Below are positions 17,223 through 25,930 of a stretch of 64,000 nucleotides of DNA, in pieces. The DNA is from Clostridiales bacterium (GTDB lineage Bacteria > Bacillota > Clostridia > Lachnospirales > Lachnospiraceae), in the NCBI GenBank assembly GCA_021204085.1, contig JAJPZY010000090.1, positions 1-64,000 on the forward strand. The letters run 5' to 3'. The notes beneath the pieces are model-generated. The model searched no databases and was not told the DNA's origin. It saw only the letters and a list, made by a program, of their open reading frames with translations. Within the stretch, counting starts at the first letter, position 1. Each line of letters starts with the position of its first letter. The position numbers were made by a program, and so were the translations under genes.

Positions 17223-17495
17223 TCATCGTCTTTTTAACATTCTGAGAATCATCTTCGCCCGCTGTTTTTCGGCGGGCGGCATGGATTCCATCAGATGATC
17301 AATCACAAAGTCGGTTTCCTGTTCGGAAAACCGGATTCCCCGGTCTCTGGCTTTCCCGGAAAAAGCCGTAAGCATACGCATCATTTCCCGGGCGCTGCCT
17401 GTTTTTTCCTCACTCATAAAATTCATAAGAAACTCCAGCTTTTCCGGTGAAAGATTTTGAAAAGCCGGATTGTTTTGCATTTCGTCAGTTGTCAT
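17223..17495 (-). CDS. Unknown 90-aa protein, second of coupled pair
   Basis: I do not recognise it. It is polar and looks mostly helical, with no membrane segment or signal peptide and no cysteines. An NPAFQNLSPEKLEFLM stretch at the start and a basic tail (MILRMLKRR) stand out. Its ATG overlaps the stop of the upstream gene (ATGA), so the two are translationally coupled and probably made in a fixed ratio. It converges on the alarmone synthetase with only three bases between stops. Confidence 0.7.
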   Translation of the reverse strand: MTTDEMQNNPAFQNLSPEKLEFLMNFMSEEKTGSAREMMRMLTAFSGKARDRGIRFSEQETDFVIDHLMESMPPAEKQRAKMILRMLKRR

Positions 17496-17854
17496 AAATC
17501 AAACATCCCTTCTGTCCTCAGGGTTTCATAGGAAGATAACATATCCATTGTGTGAATCATATTATCGATATTATCTGCTTCCTGGGGCGTGCAAAATTCC
17601 TTTATTGCCTGTAGCATATGCAGGGTGCGGTCTGTTGGTGACTCATTTTCGCAGGTATGAAGTTCTGCGGTCTCCGTTTTTGCTTCCGGGTCAAAAAGCT
17701 GCATGGTTTTCTGCAGTTCAATCAGCCGTATCATAAGTGACAGGCCGCGCTGCCGGGTGCTGTCTAAGTATGGCACCATGGCTTTTAAAATTTGCAGATC
17801 CCTGCTCTGAATCAGGGTATCCAGGATCGGTTGTCTGGCTGTCTCATCGCTCAA
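17492..17854 (-). CDS. Unknown 120-aa protein, first of coupled pair
   Basis: Not recognised. I start it at a TTG (17854) that has GGAGGG five bases upstream, giving a 120-aa protein beginning with SDETARQP; the track start (143 aa) lacks a ribosome binding site. Predicted soluble and helical, with a Met/Leu-rich second half (MLQAIKEFCTPQEADNIDNM) and a conserved-looking MFDL end. The reading frame carries only one or two cysteines and no nucleotide-binding or catalytic motif I can see. It overlaps the next gene by four bases. A structural or adaptor role is more likely than an enzyme, but this is a guess. Confidence 0.65.
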   Translation of the reverse strand: MSDETARQPILDTLIQSRDLQILKAMVPYLDSTRQRGLSLMIRLIELQKTMQLFDPEAKTETAELHTCENESPTDRTLHMLQAIKEFCTPQEADNIDNMIHTMDMLSSYETLRTEGMFDL

Positions 17855-18107
17855 GTTATCCCTCCGTTCTGAAAAGACTGTTTGTTCAAAGATTCCCGCC
17901 GTAAAAACAGGCAGAATGTACATGAAATCAGGATACAGGCTGCTATATAATTATGCCTGTATGGCTGAAAATATGAAAAAAGGAGGAACCTTTTTAAAGA
18001 CTATGCGATAACCAATCGGATGAAGGTCAGTTTATAAGACGTTGGAAAACACAGATAAAATCTGAAATTCATAATATAATCAATGAATAAACAAAAAGGA
18101 AACAGCC
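17855..18107. other. Intergenic region, divergent, little content
   Basis: About 250 bases between the minus-strand pair and the 52-aa ORF. It holds an AAAAAGG/CCTTTTT mini-hairpin (17978-17995), a 12-codon ORF with a strong internal AGGAGG that I do not call, and a TATAAT at 18075-18080 without a matching -35. No other feature is seen. Confidence 0.4.
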
Positions 18108-18266
18108 ATGCGGCATATTGTATATGACGGCGAAAGCTTTTATGAACTGGATGAGGAGTGCCTGAAAAAGAAAGAAGAAGAAGAGCGCAGAAAAGAAACT
18201 GCCTGGCAGAGAAAACCGGAATCCGGAACAGATTACAGCGTAAAAAGAAGGAGAAAGCGCAAATAA
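18108..18266 (+). CDS. Small highly charged 52-aa protein, unknown
   Basis: Missing from the ORF track because it is short. It begins MRHIVYDGESFYELDEECLK and continues with runs of Lys, Glu and Arg, ending in KRRRKRK. AAAGGA lies seven bases before the ATG and a TATAAT 28 bases before it, so translation is plausible. The charge pattern suggests a helical, possibly nucleic-acid-binding micropeptide, but composition alone cannot prove it. The minus-strand 107-aa and plus-frame 62-aa ORFs overlapping it have no ribosome binding site. Confidence 0.45.
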   Translation: MRHIVYDGESFYELDEECLKKKEEEERRKETAWQRKPESGTDYSVKRRRKRK

Positions 18267-18310
18267 CGGTTTTTGTTAACCGGAAACGGCAGTTTTTAGT
18301 GAACCGCTGC

Positions 18311-18344
18311 AAAAACCCCGGCATCAGAAATGATACCGGGGTTT
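18311..18344 (-). terminator. Terminator of Cys-rich gene
   Basis: AAACCCCGG.ATCA/TGAT.CCGGGGTTT stem with a 4-base loop and, on the minus strand, a T-run of five. It begins 22 bases after the Cys-rich gene's stop. Confidence 0.8.
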
Positions 18345-18366
18345 AAGGAGGAAAAGAAGATACAGA

Positions 18367-18573
18367 CTAGAAACAGAAACCGTTGTTATTGTTTCCGCAG
18401 CAGCAGCACAACAGGCAGATCAAAAGCAGGGTTTCGCAGCTGTCGCCGTTGCCGGAAAGGCAGGAAGAGCCGTTGTTTCCGCAGCAGCAAAGCAGCAGAA
18501 TGATCCAGAGAATGGAAGAGCATCCTCCGCTCTCATTTCCGCACCCGCAGTTTGTAGCAGCCAAATCACTCAT
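18367..18573 (-). CDS. Cysteine-rich 68-aa repeat protein
   Basis: An unusual small protein with 14 cysteines in 68 residues and many Gly and Asn. Two halves resemble each other: [20 protein letters not shown] (19-38) and [21 protein letters not shown] (47-67), each a short hydrophobic stretch ending in CCC(C)GNN. GGAGG eight bases before the ATG and a strong terminator show it is expressed. The minus-strand upstream region has CATACTAT, close to the -10 of mother-cell sporulation promoters (CATACANT); this is weak evidence. Function unknown: possibilities are a crosslinked spore-coat or envelope component, or a metal-binding peptide. Confidence 0.75.
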   Translation of the reverse strand: MSDLAATNCGCGNESGGCSSILWIILLLCCCGNNGSSCLSGNGDSCETLLLICLLCCCCGNNNNGFCF

Positions 18574-18641
18574 GTTTTCAGCCTCCGAATAGATATTTAC
18601 ATTTCATAGTATGTGGAAGGCAGGTCCATGTTTCCGGATAC

Positions 18642-18670
18642 TTGACAAAAAAAGATGGGAAAGATATGAT
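18642..18670 (+). promoter_or_regulatory. Promoter of icd
   Basis: TTGACA, 17-bp spacer, TATGAT. It shows that the longer icd ORF in the track, whose first codon is the TTG of this -35, cannot be the real start. Confidence 0.85.
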
Positions 18671-18716
18671 ACTCGAAGGTGTTACTAAATTACAACGTGA
18701 AAGGAAGGAACGTCTT

Positions 18717-19925
18717 ATGGAAAAAATCAAAATGACTACTCCGCTTGTTGAAATGGATGGAGATGAGATGACGAGGATTCTCTGGCAGTATATCAAGGAT
18801 GAACTGCTTCTTCCGTTTGTCGATTTGAATACAGAATATTATGATCTCGGCCTTGTCCATCGGAATGAGACAGATGATCAGGTGACGATTGACGCTGCGA
18901 ATGCAACCGCTAAGTATGGTGTCGGCGTGAAGTGCGCAACCATTACACCCAATGCCGCGCGAGTGAAAGAGTACAATCTGAAAGAAATGTATAAAAGCCC
19001 GAACGGTACGATCCGGGCCATTTTGGACGGCACGGTTTTCCGGGCGCCGATTAAGGTAAAGGGGATTGAACCCTGTGTGAAGAATTGGAAAAAGCCCATC
19101 ACAATTGCCCGTCATGCGTATGGAGATGTTTATAAATGCAATGAGATGGTAATCCCGGGACCCGGGAAGGTAGAACTGGTGTATACGGCTGAGGACGGGA
19201 CGGAGAGCCGGGCGCTTGTCCATGATTTTACCTCTGCCGGTATCGTACAGGGACAGCATAACCTGAATCAGTCCATAGAGAGCTTTGCCAGAAGCTGTTT
19301 TAATTATGCGCTGGATACGAAGCAGGATCTGTGGTTTGCGACTAAGGATACGATTTCCAAAAAGTATGATCATACATTCAAGGATATCTTTGCGGAAATC
19401 TTTGCGGCGGAGTATGAGGAAAAGTTTAAAGAAGCGGGAATTACATATTTTTACACGCTGATTGACGATGCGGTTGCCCGTGTGATGAAGGCGGAAGGCG
19501 GTTTCATCTGGGCCTGCAAAAACTATGACGGCGACGTGATGAGCGATATGATTTCCTCCGCCTGCGGTTCTCTGGCCATGATGACTTCCGTTCTGGTTTC
19601 GCCGTCCGGAGTCTATGAATATGAGGCAGCTCACGGAACGGTGATGCGGCATTATTACAAACATCTGGCCGGTGAAGAGACTTCCACGAATTCTGTAGCT
19701 ACAATTTTTGCGTGGACCGGAGCGCTTCGGAAGCGCGGTGAGCTGGATCAGATTCCGGAGCTTATGCAGTTCGCGGACAATCTGGAAAAAGCCTGCATTG
19801 ACACGATTGAGTCCGGTCAGATGACCAAAGATCTGGCCCTGATCACAGAGATGCCGGATCCGACCGTGCTTAACAGCCTTGATTTTATTAAAGCAGTCAG
19901 AAAGACGTTAGAGAAGATGTTATGA
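18717..19925 (+). CDS. icd: Isocitrate dehydrogenase (NADP+), eukaryote-like type
   Basis: Converts isocitrate to 2-oxoglutarate with NADP+. The sequence is of the homodimeric subfamily shared with eukaryotic IDH ([17 protein letters not shown] at the start; [19 protein letters not shown] with the substrate Ser and Arg residues near 95-112; [11 protein letters not shown] near 308). The ATG at 18717 behind AGGAAGGAA gives 402 aa, the normal length. No citrate synthase or aconitase is adjacent. Its TGA overlaps the start of the ABC-F gene (ATGA), an unusual coupling of an oxidative enzyme to a ribosome-associated ATPase. In a fermenter it would mainly supply 2-oxoglutarate and NADPH for glutamate synthesis. 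Confidence 0.96.
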   Translation: MEKIKMTTPLVEMDGDEMTRILWQYIKDELLLPFVDLNTEYYDLGLVHRNETDDQVTIDAANATAKYGVGVKCATITPNAARVKEYNLKEMYKSPNGTIRAILDGTVFRAPIKVKGIEPCVKNWKKPITIARHAYGDVYKCNEMVIPGPGKVELVYTAEDGTESRALVHDFTSAGIVQGQHNLNQSIESFARSCFNYALDTKQDLWFATKDTISKKYDHTFKDIFAEIFAAEYEEKFKEAGITYFYTLIDDAVARVMKAEGGFIWACKNYDGDVMSDMISSACGSLAMMTSVLVSPSGVYEYEAAHGTVMRHYYKHLAGEETSTNSVATIFAWTGALRKRGELDQIPELMQFADNLEKACIDTIESGQMTKDLALITEMPDPTVLNSLDFIKAVRKTLEKML

Positions 19926-21841
19926 TCTTAGCATGTCAGTCCATAAGTAAATCATTCGGAACAGATGCAGTTTTAAAACAGGTTTCCTTCCATGTGGAGG
20001 AATATGAGAAGGTGGCAGTGGTCGGCATCAACGGTGCCGGCAAGTCTACCCTCTTAAAGATTATTATGAAGGAGCTTGCACCGGACGAAGGTATTGTGAC
20101 GCTGGAAAAAAATAAGACCATCGGCTATCTGGCGCAGCATCAGGAGATTGCCGGACACAGTACTGTTTATGAGGAAGTCCTGGAGGCGAAGCGGGAAATT
20201 ATTGATATGGAAGCCCGGATCCGGGCCATGGAAGAGGAGATGCAGACCCTTCCCGGCGAGGATGTGGATGCATTTATGACCCGTTACCACAGGCTTCTTG
20301 ATACATTTGAGGCGCGGGACGGTTACTCTTATGTCAGCGAAGTTACAGGCGTTTTAAAGGGACTCGACTTTTCGGAGTCCGAGTTTGACAAACCCTGCGG
20401 TACCCTTTCCGGCGGTCAGAAGACAAGAGTCTCACTTGCAAAACTGCTGGTGAGCCGTCCGGATATTATTTTGCTGGATGAGCCGACCAACCATCTGGAT
20501 ATCGAGTCGATCAGCTGGCTGGAGACTTTTCTGCAGAATTATAAAGGCGCGGTGATTCTTGTTTCTCATGACAGGTATTTCCTCGACCGGGTTGTGACAA
20601 AGGTAGTGGAGATCAGTCTGCATCGGTCCGCTGTCTATGTCGGAAATTATTCCGATTATGCGCAGAAAGCGGCGAAGGTCCGTGAGGACAGGCTTCGCGC
20701 TTATTATAATCAGCAAAGAGAGATTCACCGTCAGGAAGAAGTGATCGAAAAACTGAAGTCCTTCAACCGTGAAAAATCGATCAAGCGTGCGGAAAGCCGG
20801 GAGAAGCTGCTGGCAAAGGTTGAGGTGCTGGAAAAGCCGCAGGAAGAAAAGTCCGAGATGAATATGACTTTAAAGCCAGCGGTTGTCAGCGGAAAAGATG
20901 TGTTAATGGTTGAAGGCCTTTCGAAAGCATTCGGCTCAAAAGTTCTGTTTCGGGATATTTCCTTTGAGGTGAAACGCGGGGAGCGTGTAGCGCTGATCGG
21001 GCAGAACGGAACAGGAAAGACGACCATTTTAAAGATTCTCAATCAGATTGCGGATGCGGATGACGGATGCTTTCGGCTTGGGTCCAATGTAAAGATTGGT
21101 TATTATGATCAGGAACAGCAGCAGCTTCACATGGAAAAGACTCTGATGGAGGAAATCGCTGATGATTATCCGAATCTGACACAAACGAGGATCCGATCGG
21201 TGCTGACAGCGTTCCTGTTTACGGAGGATGATGTGTTCAAGAGGGTCGGAGACTTAAGCGGCGGCGAGCGCGGGCGCCTGTCTTTGGCGAAGCTGATGCT
21301 GTCAGAAGCGAATTTCCTGGTCCTGGATGAGCCTACCAATCACCTGGATATTCCCTCGAGGGAAATCCTGGAAGAGGCGCTGAACCGTTATGAGGGTACG
21401 GTGCTTTTTGTTTCCCACGATCGTTACTTTATCAACCGGGCGGCGACACGGATCCTGAATCTGACGGGCGGACAGGTGATCAATTATATCGGAAACTATG
21501 ATTATTATCTGGAGAAACGGGAAACCGCAGAAAAAGCATATTTGCTTTCGGGCGGGGATGCAGCTTTGACAGAAACCGCAGAAGATTCTTCGGGGAAGGC
21601 TGACTGGAAAGCGAGAAAAGAAGAGCAGTCCAGGCTTCGGAAAAGGGAAAATCAGATTCGGCAGACGGAAGAGAAAATTAATGATCTTGAGCAGCGCCTG
21701 GCTGAGATTGACAGGGAGTTTGCGAAGCCGGAAGTGGCGACAAATTCCGCACGTCTCGGTGAACTGCACCGTGAACAGACGAAGCTTTCGGCGGAGTTAG
21801 AAGAATTGTACATAAAATGGGAAAATTTATCGGAATCCTGA
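19922..21841 (+). CDS. ABC-F family ATPase
   Basis: A 639-aa protein with two ABC domains and no membrane segment, the ABC-F arrangement that acts on ribosomes rather than in transport. Walker A motifs GINGAGKST (near 36) and GQNGTGKTT (near 360), signatures [15 protein letters not shown] and [15 protein letters not shown], and two DEPTNHLD Walker B motifs are intact. The linker between domains holds a basic coiled coil, and the last ~85 residues form another ([21 protein letters not shown]), as in the YdiF-like subgroup. Antibiotic-resistance subgroups cannot be excluded but the general form fits housekeeping members. Coupled to icd by a 4-base overlap. Confidence 0.92.
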   Translation: MILACQSISKSFGTDAVLKQVSFHVEEYEKVAVVGINGAGKSTLLKIIMKELAPDEGIVTLEKNKTIGYLAQHQEIAGHSTVYEEVLEAKREIIDMEARIRAMEEEMQTLPGEDVDAFMTRYHRLLDTFEARDGYSYVSEVTGVLKGLDFSESEFDKPCGTLSGGQKTRVSLAKLLVSRPDIILLDEPTNHLDIESISWLETFLQNYKGAVILVSHDRYFLDRVVTKVVEISLHRSAVYVGNYSDYAQKAAKVREDRLRAYYNQQREIHRQEEVIEKLKSFNREKSIKRAESREKLLAKVEVLEKPQEEKSEMNMTLKPAVVSGKDVLMVEGLSKAFGSKVLFRDISFEVKRGERVALIGQNGTGKTTILKILNQIADADDGCFRLGSNVKIGYYDQEQQQLHMEKTLMEEIADDYPNLTQTRIRSVLTAFLFTEDDVFKRVGDLSGGERGRLSLAKLMLSEANFLVLDEPTNHLDIPSREILEEALNRYEGTVLFVSHDRYFINRAATRILNLTGGQVINYIGNYDYYLEKRETAEKAYLLSGGDAALTETAEDSSGKADWKARKEEQSRLRKRENQIRQTEEKINDLEQRLAEIDREFAKPEVATNSARLGELHREQTKLSAELEELYIKWENLSES

Positions 21842-21889
21842 CGAAATCCGATGAAAAATCTGCGTAAACTCCATTTAATTGATAAATAT

Positions 21890-21918
21890 TTGACATATTT
21901 CCTCGCAGTTATTATAAT
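21890..21918 (+). promoter_or_regulatory. Consensus promoter of rex operon
   Basis: TTGACA, 17-bp spacer, TATAAT: a perfect sigma-A promoter about 75 bases before the rex ribosome binding site. I do not see a clear Rex operator (TTGTTAA...TTAACAA) overlapping it. Confidence 0.85.
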
Positions 21919-22006
21919 GTTTTTTGTAAATATTCGGGAATGATTGCCGGAGGACATTTTCCGTTTCGTTTTTCGAATATATTATTACTATAACAGGAGG
22001 AACAGA

Positions 22007-22642
22007 ATGGTGCAGAAAAAGATTTCACAGGCTGTGATTCGGCGGCTGCCCAGGTATTATCGTTATCTGAGAGATCTTCTGGATGAAGGCGTGGAACGGA
22101 TCTCGTCGAATGAGCTGAGTATAAGGATGAAAGTCACCGCTTCTCAGATTCGTCAGGACCTGAATAATTTTGGCGGCTTCGGACAGCAGGGGTACGGATA
22201 TAATGTCCAGTTTCTTTATGATGAGATTGGTAAGATTCTCGGATTGGATACGCATCATAATATTATTGTACTCGGCGCCGGGAATATGGGTCAGGCTCTC
22301 GCAAAATATGTTAATTTTGAAAAGCGGGGATTTATTATTATCGGGCTGTTTGATGTAAATCCCGAATTGATCGGAAAAGAGGTTCGGAGAATCCATATTT
22401 ACCATATGGATGAGATAGAGGAGTTCCTGAAAAGTCATCAGGTAGACATTGCCGTACTGACGCTTCCGAAGGGGCAGGCGGAAACCGCTGCGGACCAGGT
22501 GGTCCGTCTCGGGATTCATGCAATTTGGAATTTTGCTCATCTGGATCTGGCTCTGCCGAAAGACGTGGTAGTAGAGAATGTTCACCTTTCGGACAGCCTG
22601 ATGCAGTTATCATATAATATCGTAAAAAATAAAACACAGTGA
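22007..22642 (+). CDS. rex: Redox-sensing transcriptional repressor Rex
   Basis: Senses the NADH/NAD+ ratio and represses fermentation and hydrogen genes when NAD+ is high. 211 aa after choosing the ATG at 22007 behind AGGAGGAACAGA; the track ORF adds 21 unsupported codons over the leader. The N-terminal winged helix (AVIRRLPRYYRYLRDL; SNELSIRMKVTASQIRQDL) and the NAD-binding loop (LGAGNMGQAL) are standard. It heads a run with nnrDE and alr. HydE and related redox genes elsewhere are logical targets. Confidence 0.97.
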   Translation: MVQKKISQAVIRRLPRYYRYLRDLLDEGVERISSNELSIRMKVTASQIRQDLNNFGGFGQQGYGYNVQFLYDEIGKILGLDTHHNIIVLGAGNMGQALAKYVNFEKRGFIIIGLFDVNPELIGKEVRRIHIYHMDEIEEFLKSHQVDIAVLTLPKGQAETAADQVVRLGIHAIWNFAHLDLALPKDVVVENVHLSDSLMQLSYNIVKNKTQ

Positions 22643-22655
22643 TTCGAAGGATGTT

Positions 22656-24143
22656 ATGAAGTATATTTTAAACAGTTCCCAGATGCAGCAGTGTGACGCC
22701 AACACCATGGGAAAGTTTCAGATGTTATCAGCTGTTCTTATGGAGAGGGCGGCGATGGCTGCGGTTTCAGAGATAGAAAAGCGTTACCCGGAGCCGACGG
22801 CGCGGGTTCTGCTCGTTTGCGGCACAGGCAATAACGGCGGTGACGGGCTGGCGATGGCGCGCCTGCTTTTCCTGAAAGGCTATCCGGTGCAAATCCTTTT
22901 TCCGGGAAATGAGGAAAAATGCAGTGTCGAAGCGGCACGGCAGCTTGCGATTGCACGGGCCTACGGCATATCTGTCTGCACCCGATTTCCGGAAGAGGAA
23001 TATGATATTATTGTAGATGCTCTTTTCGGCATCGGGCTTTCGCGTGAGATCAGCGGTATTTACCGGACTGTGATTGAGCAGATGAATGCTGCCGAAGCGT
23101 GGAAGCTTGCGGTGGATATCGCGTCCGGCGTTTCAGCTGATGACGGCTCCGTTATGGGCATCGCGTTTCGGGCGGATGCGACGGTAACCTTTGGCTTTGC
23201 AAAGATCGGGCAGCTGCTGTATCCCGGTGCTGATTTAACCGGCGTATTATCCGTGAAGGATATTGGAATTGATACACACAGCCTGTCCGGGATTGAACCG
23301 GAGGTTCGTGTTCTGGAGAAAGCGGATCTTGTCTGTTTGCCGGAGCGCAGGAATGATTCCAATAAGGGAACATATGGGAAAATATTGATTTTTGCCGGAT
23401 CTTATAATATGGCCGGAGCCGCTGCGTTTTCAGCTAAGGCTGCATACCGCACCGGAGCCGGACTTGTCCGTGTAGTAACGGATGATTCCAACCGGGAGAT
23501 CATTCAGAATCTTGTCCCGGAAGCGATTCTTACAACCTATGATGACAGGACGGATCTGCGTGCTATGGCAAAAGAACAGCTGAGCTGGGCAGATGCCGTG
23601 ATTCTCGGACCCGGTATCGGTCGTTCTCCTCGGGCAGAGGAGCTGACAGAAAGTGTTCTTCTGGAATCAAAGGTTCCCTGTCTGGTGGATGCTGACGGAT
23701 TAAATATATTGTCAGAACACATGGATTGGATGATCGGATGCAGCGGGATCCTTGTGGTCACTCCTCATCTGGGTGAGATGTCGCGGCTTAGCGGGATGAC
23801 GATCGGGGAGATAAAAAAAGACCTGATTCGCGTTGCGAGAGATTTTTCTGATCGTTATGATATTGTGACTGTTTTAAAGGATGCGCGAACAGTTACCGCA
23901 GCTCCCGATGGCCGGGTTTTCATAAATGTGACAGGTAACCACGGGATGGCGACTGCAGGTTCCGGGGATGTGCTTACCGGGATTATCGGTGCTCTGCTGG
24001 GGCGCAGGATCCCGCCGGATCAGGCGGCTTCCCTGGGCGTGATGATACACGGTATGGCGGGCGATGCAGCTGCAGAAACGGTCGGAAAGACCCCGATGAC
24101 AGCCTCGGACATTATCAACGGGATTACAAAAGTATTGAAATGA
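22656..24143 (+). CDS. nnrDE: Bifunctional NAD(P)H-hydrate epimerase/dehydratase
   Basis: Repairs damaged NAD(P)HX: the N-terminal YjeF_N domain (about 1-215; GTGNNGGDGLAMARLL near 55) epimerises it and the C-terminal ribokinase-like domain (about 225-495; GNHGMATAGSGDVLTGII near 430, AVILGPGIG near 310) dehydrates it with ADP. 495 aa is the usual fused length. It starts 14 bases after rex stop; the linkage of a redox sensor with a redox-cofactor repair enzyme is sensible. No holo-ACP synthase gene is inserted beside it, though that neighbour is common in related genomes. Confidence 0.96.
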   Translation: MKYILNSSQMQQCDANTMGKFQMLSAVLMERAAMAAVSEIEKRYPEPTARVLLVCGTGNNGGDGLAMARLLFLKGYPVQILFPGNEEKCSVEAARQLAIARAYGISVCTRFPEEEYDIIVDALFGIGLSREISGIYRTVIEQMNAAEAWKLAVDIASGVSADDGSVMGIAFRADATVTFGFAKIGQLLYPGADLTGVLSVKDIGIDTHSLSGIEPEVRVLEKADLVCLPERRNDSNKGTYGKILIFAGSYNMAGAAAFSAKAAYRTGAGLVRVVTDDSNREIIQNLVPEAILTTYDDRTDLRAMAKEQLSWADAVILGPGIGRSPRAEELTESVLLESKVPCLVDADGLNILSEHMDWMIGCSGILVVTPHLGEMSRLSGMTIGEIKKDLIRVARDFSDRYDIVTVLKDARTVTAAPDGRVFINVTGNHGMATAGSGDVLTGIIGALLGRRIPPDQAASLGVMIHGMAGDAAAETVGKTPMTASDIINGITKVLK

Positions 24144-24225
24144 GATATCGGGAACGAAACCGGAACAATCCGGGAAGTTCCCGGTATTTTGTTCGAACTG
24201 GATGGAAAGAAGGATTTGCATATAT

Positions 24226-25395
24226 ATGGAAAAACACAGCAGAATCTGTGCATATATTAATCTGGATGATTTTGAGCATAATCTGGATGAAATCAGGCGT
24301 ATGATTGCTCCGGGAACGAAGATCTGCGCTGTTATTAAAACCGATGGTTACGGGCACGGCGCCGCCGTTCTTGCCGAAGTAATGGAGAAAAGGGAAGAAA
24401 TCTGGGGCTATGCGGTGGCGACGGCAGAGGAGGCGGAGGCTCTTCGCTGTCGTGGACTCAAAAAGCCTGTTTTAATTCTCGGATATGTTTTTGAAGAAGA
24501 TCTGCATACGCTTGTGGAACAGGAGATTCGCCCGACGGTTTTTTCTCTTGCCTCGGCAAAGGAGATATCCGATACGGCAGTACGGCAAAATCGAATTGCA
24601 AGAATCCATATAAAGCTGGATACCGGCATGGGACGGATCGGGTTTCCCTGCAATGGGGAAACTGTCGATACAATTGCGCAGATTGCGGGCCTGCCGAATA
24701 TTATGATAGAGGGGATTTTTACTCATTTTGCAAGAGCGGATGAGACAGATAAGTCCTATACGCAGGAGCAGGCACAGCGGTTTTTCTCGGTGGTAAAAGG
24801 ATTGGAGGCAAAGAATATCCATATTCCGATCCGCCATATTTCAAATAGTGCGGGGATCATTGACCTTCCGCAGTATAATCTTGATATGGTGCGTGCCGGA
24901 ATTATTCTGTATGGTCTTTGGCCGTCTGACGAGGTGCACAGGGAGCGGATTGCTCTCAAGCCGATTTTATCTCTGAAAAGCCATGTAGTACATGTAAAAA
25001 CAATGAGTGAAGGGGAGACCGTCAGCTATGGCGGTACCTATCAGGTACATGGTGTACAGCGGATTGCAACGATCCCGGCTGGCTACGGAGACGGATATCC
25101 GCGTGCGCTTTCCAACTGCGGGTATGTGCTGATTCACGGACAGAAAGCTTCCATCTGCGGCCGTGTCTGTATGGATCAGTTTATGGTAAATGTGACTGAC
25201 ATTCCGAATGTATGTCCGGGAGATGAGGTCACTCTTGTCGGCCGGCAGGGAAAAGAAAAGATTACCATGGATGATATCGGAGCACTTTCCGGGCGGTTTA
25301 ACTATGAGTTTGCTTGCGATCTGGGGAAACGGATTCCGCGGCTTTATTGCAAAGGAGGAAATCTTTTCTCTCCGGAGTCTGAAGAATCGTTTTAA
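24226..25395 (+). CDS. alr: Alanine racemase
   Basis: PLP enzyme that interconverts L- and D-alanine for peptidoglycan. The lysine that binds PLP sits in AVIKTDGYGHG (near 41), a slight departure from the usual KADAYGHG. The catalytic Tyr is in EGETVSYGGTY (near 265), and CMDQFMVNVTD is near 312. The start at 24226 (389 aa) has AAGGA 11 bases upstream; the track start eight codons earlier lacks one. The next gene is mazF, as in the alr-ndoAI-ndoA arrangement of bacilli, but no antitoxin lies between. Confidence 0.95.
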   Translation: MEKHSRICAYINLDDFEHNLDEIRRMIAPGTKICAVIKTDGYGHGAAVLAEVMEKREEIWGYAVATAEEAEALRCRGLKKPVLILGYVFEEDLHTLVEQEIRPTVFSLASAKEISDTAVRQNRIARIHIKLDTGMGRIGFPCNGETVDTIAQIAGLPNIMIEGIFTHFARADETDKSYTQEQAQRFFSVVKGLEAKNIHIPIRHISNSAGIIDLPQYNLDMVRAGIILYGLWPSDEVHRERIALKPILSLKSHVVHVKTMSEGETVSYGGTYQVHGVQRIATIPAGYGDGYPRALSNCGYVLIHGQKASICGRVCMDQFMVNVTDIPNVCPGDEVTLVGRQGKEKITMDDIGALSGRFNYEFACDLGKRIPRLYCKGGNLFSPESEESF

Positions 25396-25488
25396 ACAGA
25401 TTTCTTTTTGAATACATTCTCGGATATCTGGAAATAATACATATAGAATATATCTGAGATATTCTGAAAATAAACCGGAGAGTGTATG

Positions 25489-25836
25489 ATGTTAATTCGA
25501 AGAGGAGATATTTATTATGCGGATCTGCGTCCCGTAGTGGGATCGGAACAGGGCGGCGTGCGGCCGGTCCTTATCATACAGAATGATGTGGGAAATCGTC
25601 ACAGCCCCACGGTCATCTGTGCAGCCGTCACATCAAGGATGAACAAGGCGAAGCTTCCGACACATATTGAGCTTTCCGCAGCCCGTTATCACATGGTTAA
25701 AGACTCTGTGATCCTTTTGGAACAACTGCGGACGATTGACAAAATTCGCCTGAAGGATAAAATCTGCCATCTGGACGGAGAAATTATGCGAAAAGTCAAC
25801 CGGGTGCTTATGATCAGTCTTGAGCTGGATACATAG
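25489..25836 (+). CDS. MazF/EndoA-type mRNA interferase
   Basis: A PemK/MazF toxin that cleaves single-stranded RNA. Signatures are [26 protein letters not shown] and AAVTSR; numbering from the second ATG (25489, 115 aa) puts the catalytic Arg at 25 and Thr at 48, exactly as in Bacillus EndoA, and GGAG is eight bases upstream, so I prefer it to the ATG at 25486. In bacilli the antitoxin EndoAI precedes the toxin; here only 90 bases separate it from alr, too few to encode one, so the toxin gene stands alone. Possible explanations are an antitoxin elsewhere or a tolerated housekeeping role. Confidence 0.93.
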   Translation: MLIRRGDIYYADLRPVVGSEQGGVRPVLIIQNDVGNRHSPTVICAAVTSRMNKAKLPTHIELSAARYHMVKDSVILLEQLRTIDKIRLKDKICHLDGEIMRKVNRVLMISLELDT

Positions 25837-25837
25837 C

Positions 25838-25866
25838 TTGACTATTTCGAAGAGAACTGCTATCAT
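25838..25866 (+). promoter_or_regulatory. Promoter of yebC
   Basis: TTGACT, 17-bp spacer, TATCAT, starting two bases after the mazF stop. Confidence 0.75.
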
Positions 25867-25930
25867 AATTATAAGTATGTTTGAAGATAATTTCATACAT
25901 TTCAGACTTGAACAACAGGGAGGAATGAGA

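Noticed and set aside
17974-18012. 12-codon ORF with internal AGGAGG
   Set aside because: Too short and without a downstream target gene in frame to argue for a leader peptide.
18383-18592. 69-aa plus-strand ORF
   Set aside because: Antisense to the Cys-rich gene, with no ribosome binding site; its composition is the complement of Cys/Asn codons.
18642-18716. Longer N-terminus for icd in the ORF track
   Set aside because: The first codon is the TTG of the -35 box and the extension spans the promoter, so it cannot be translated.
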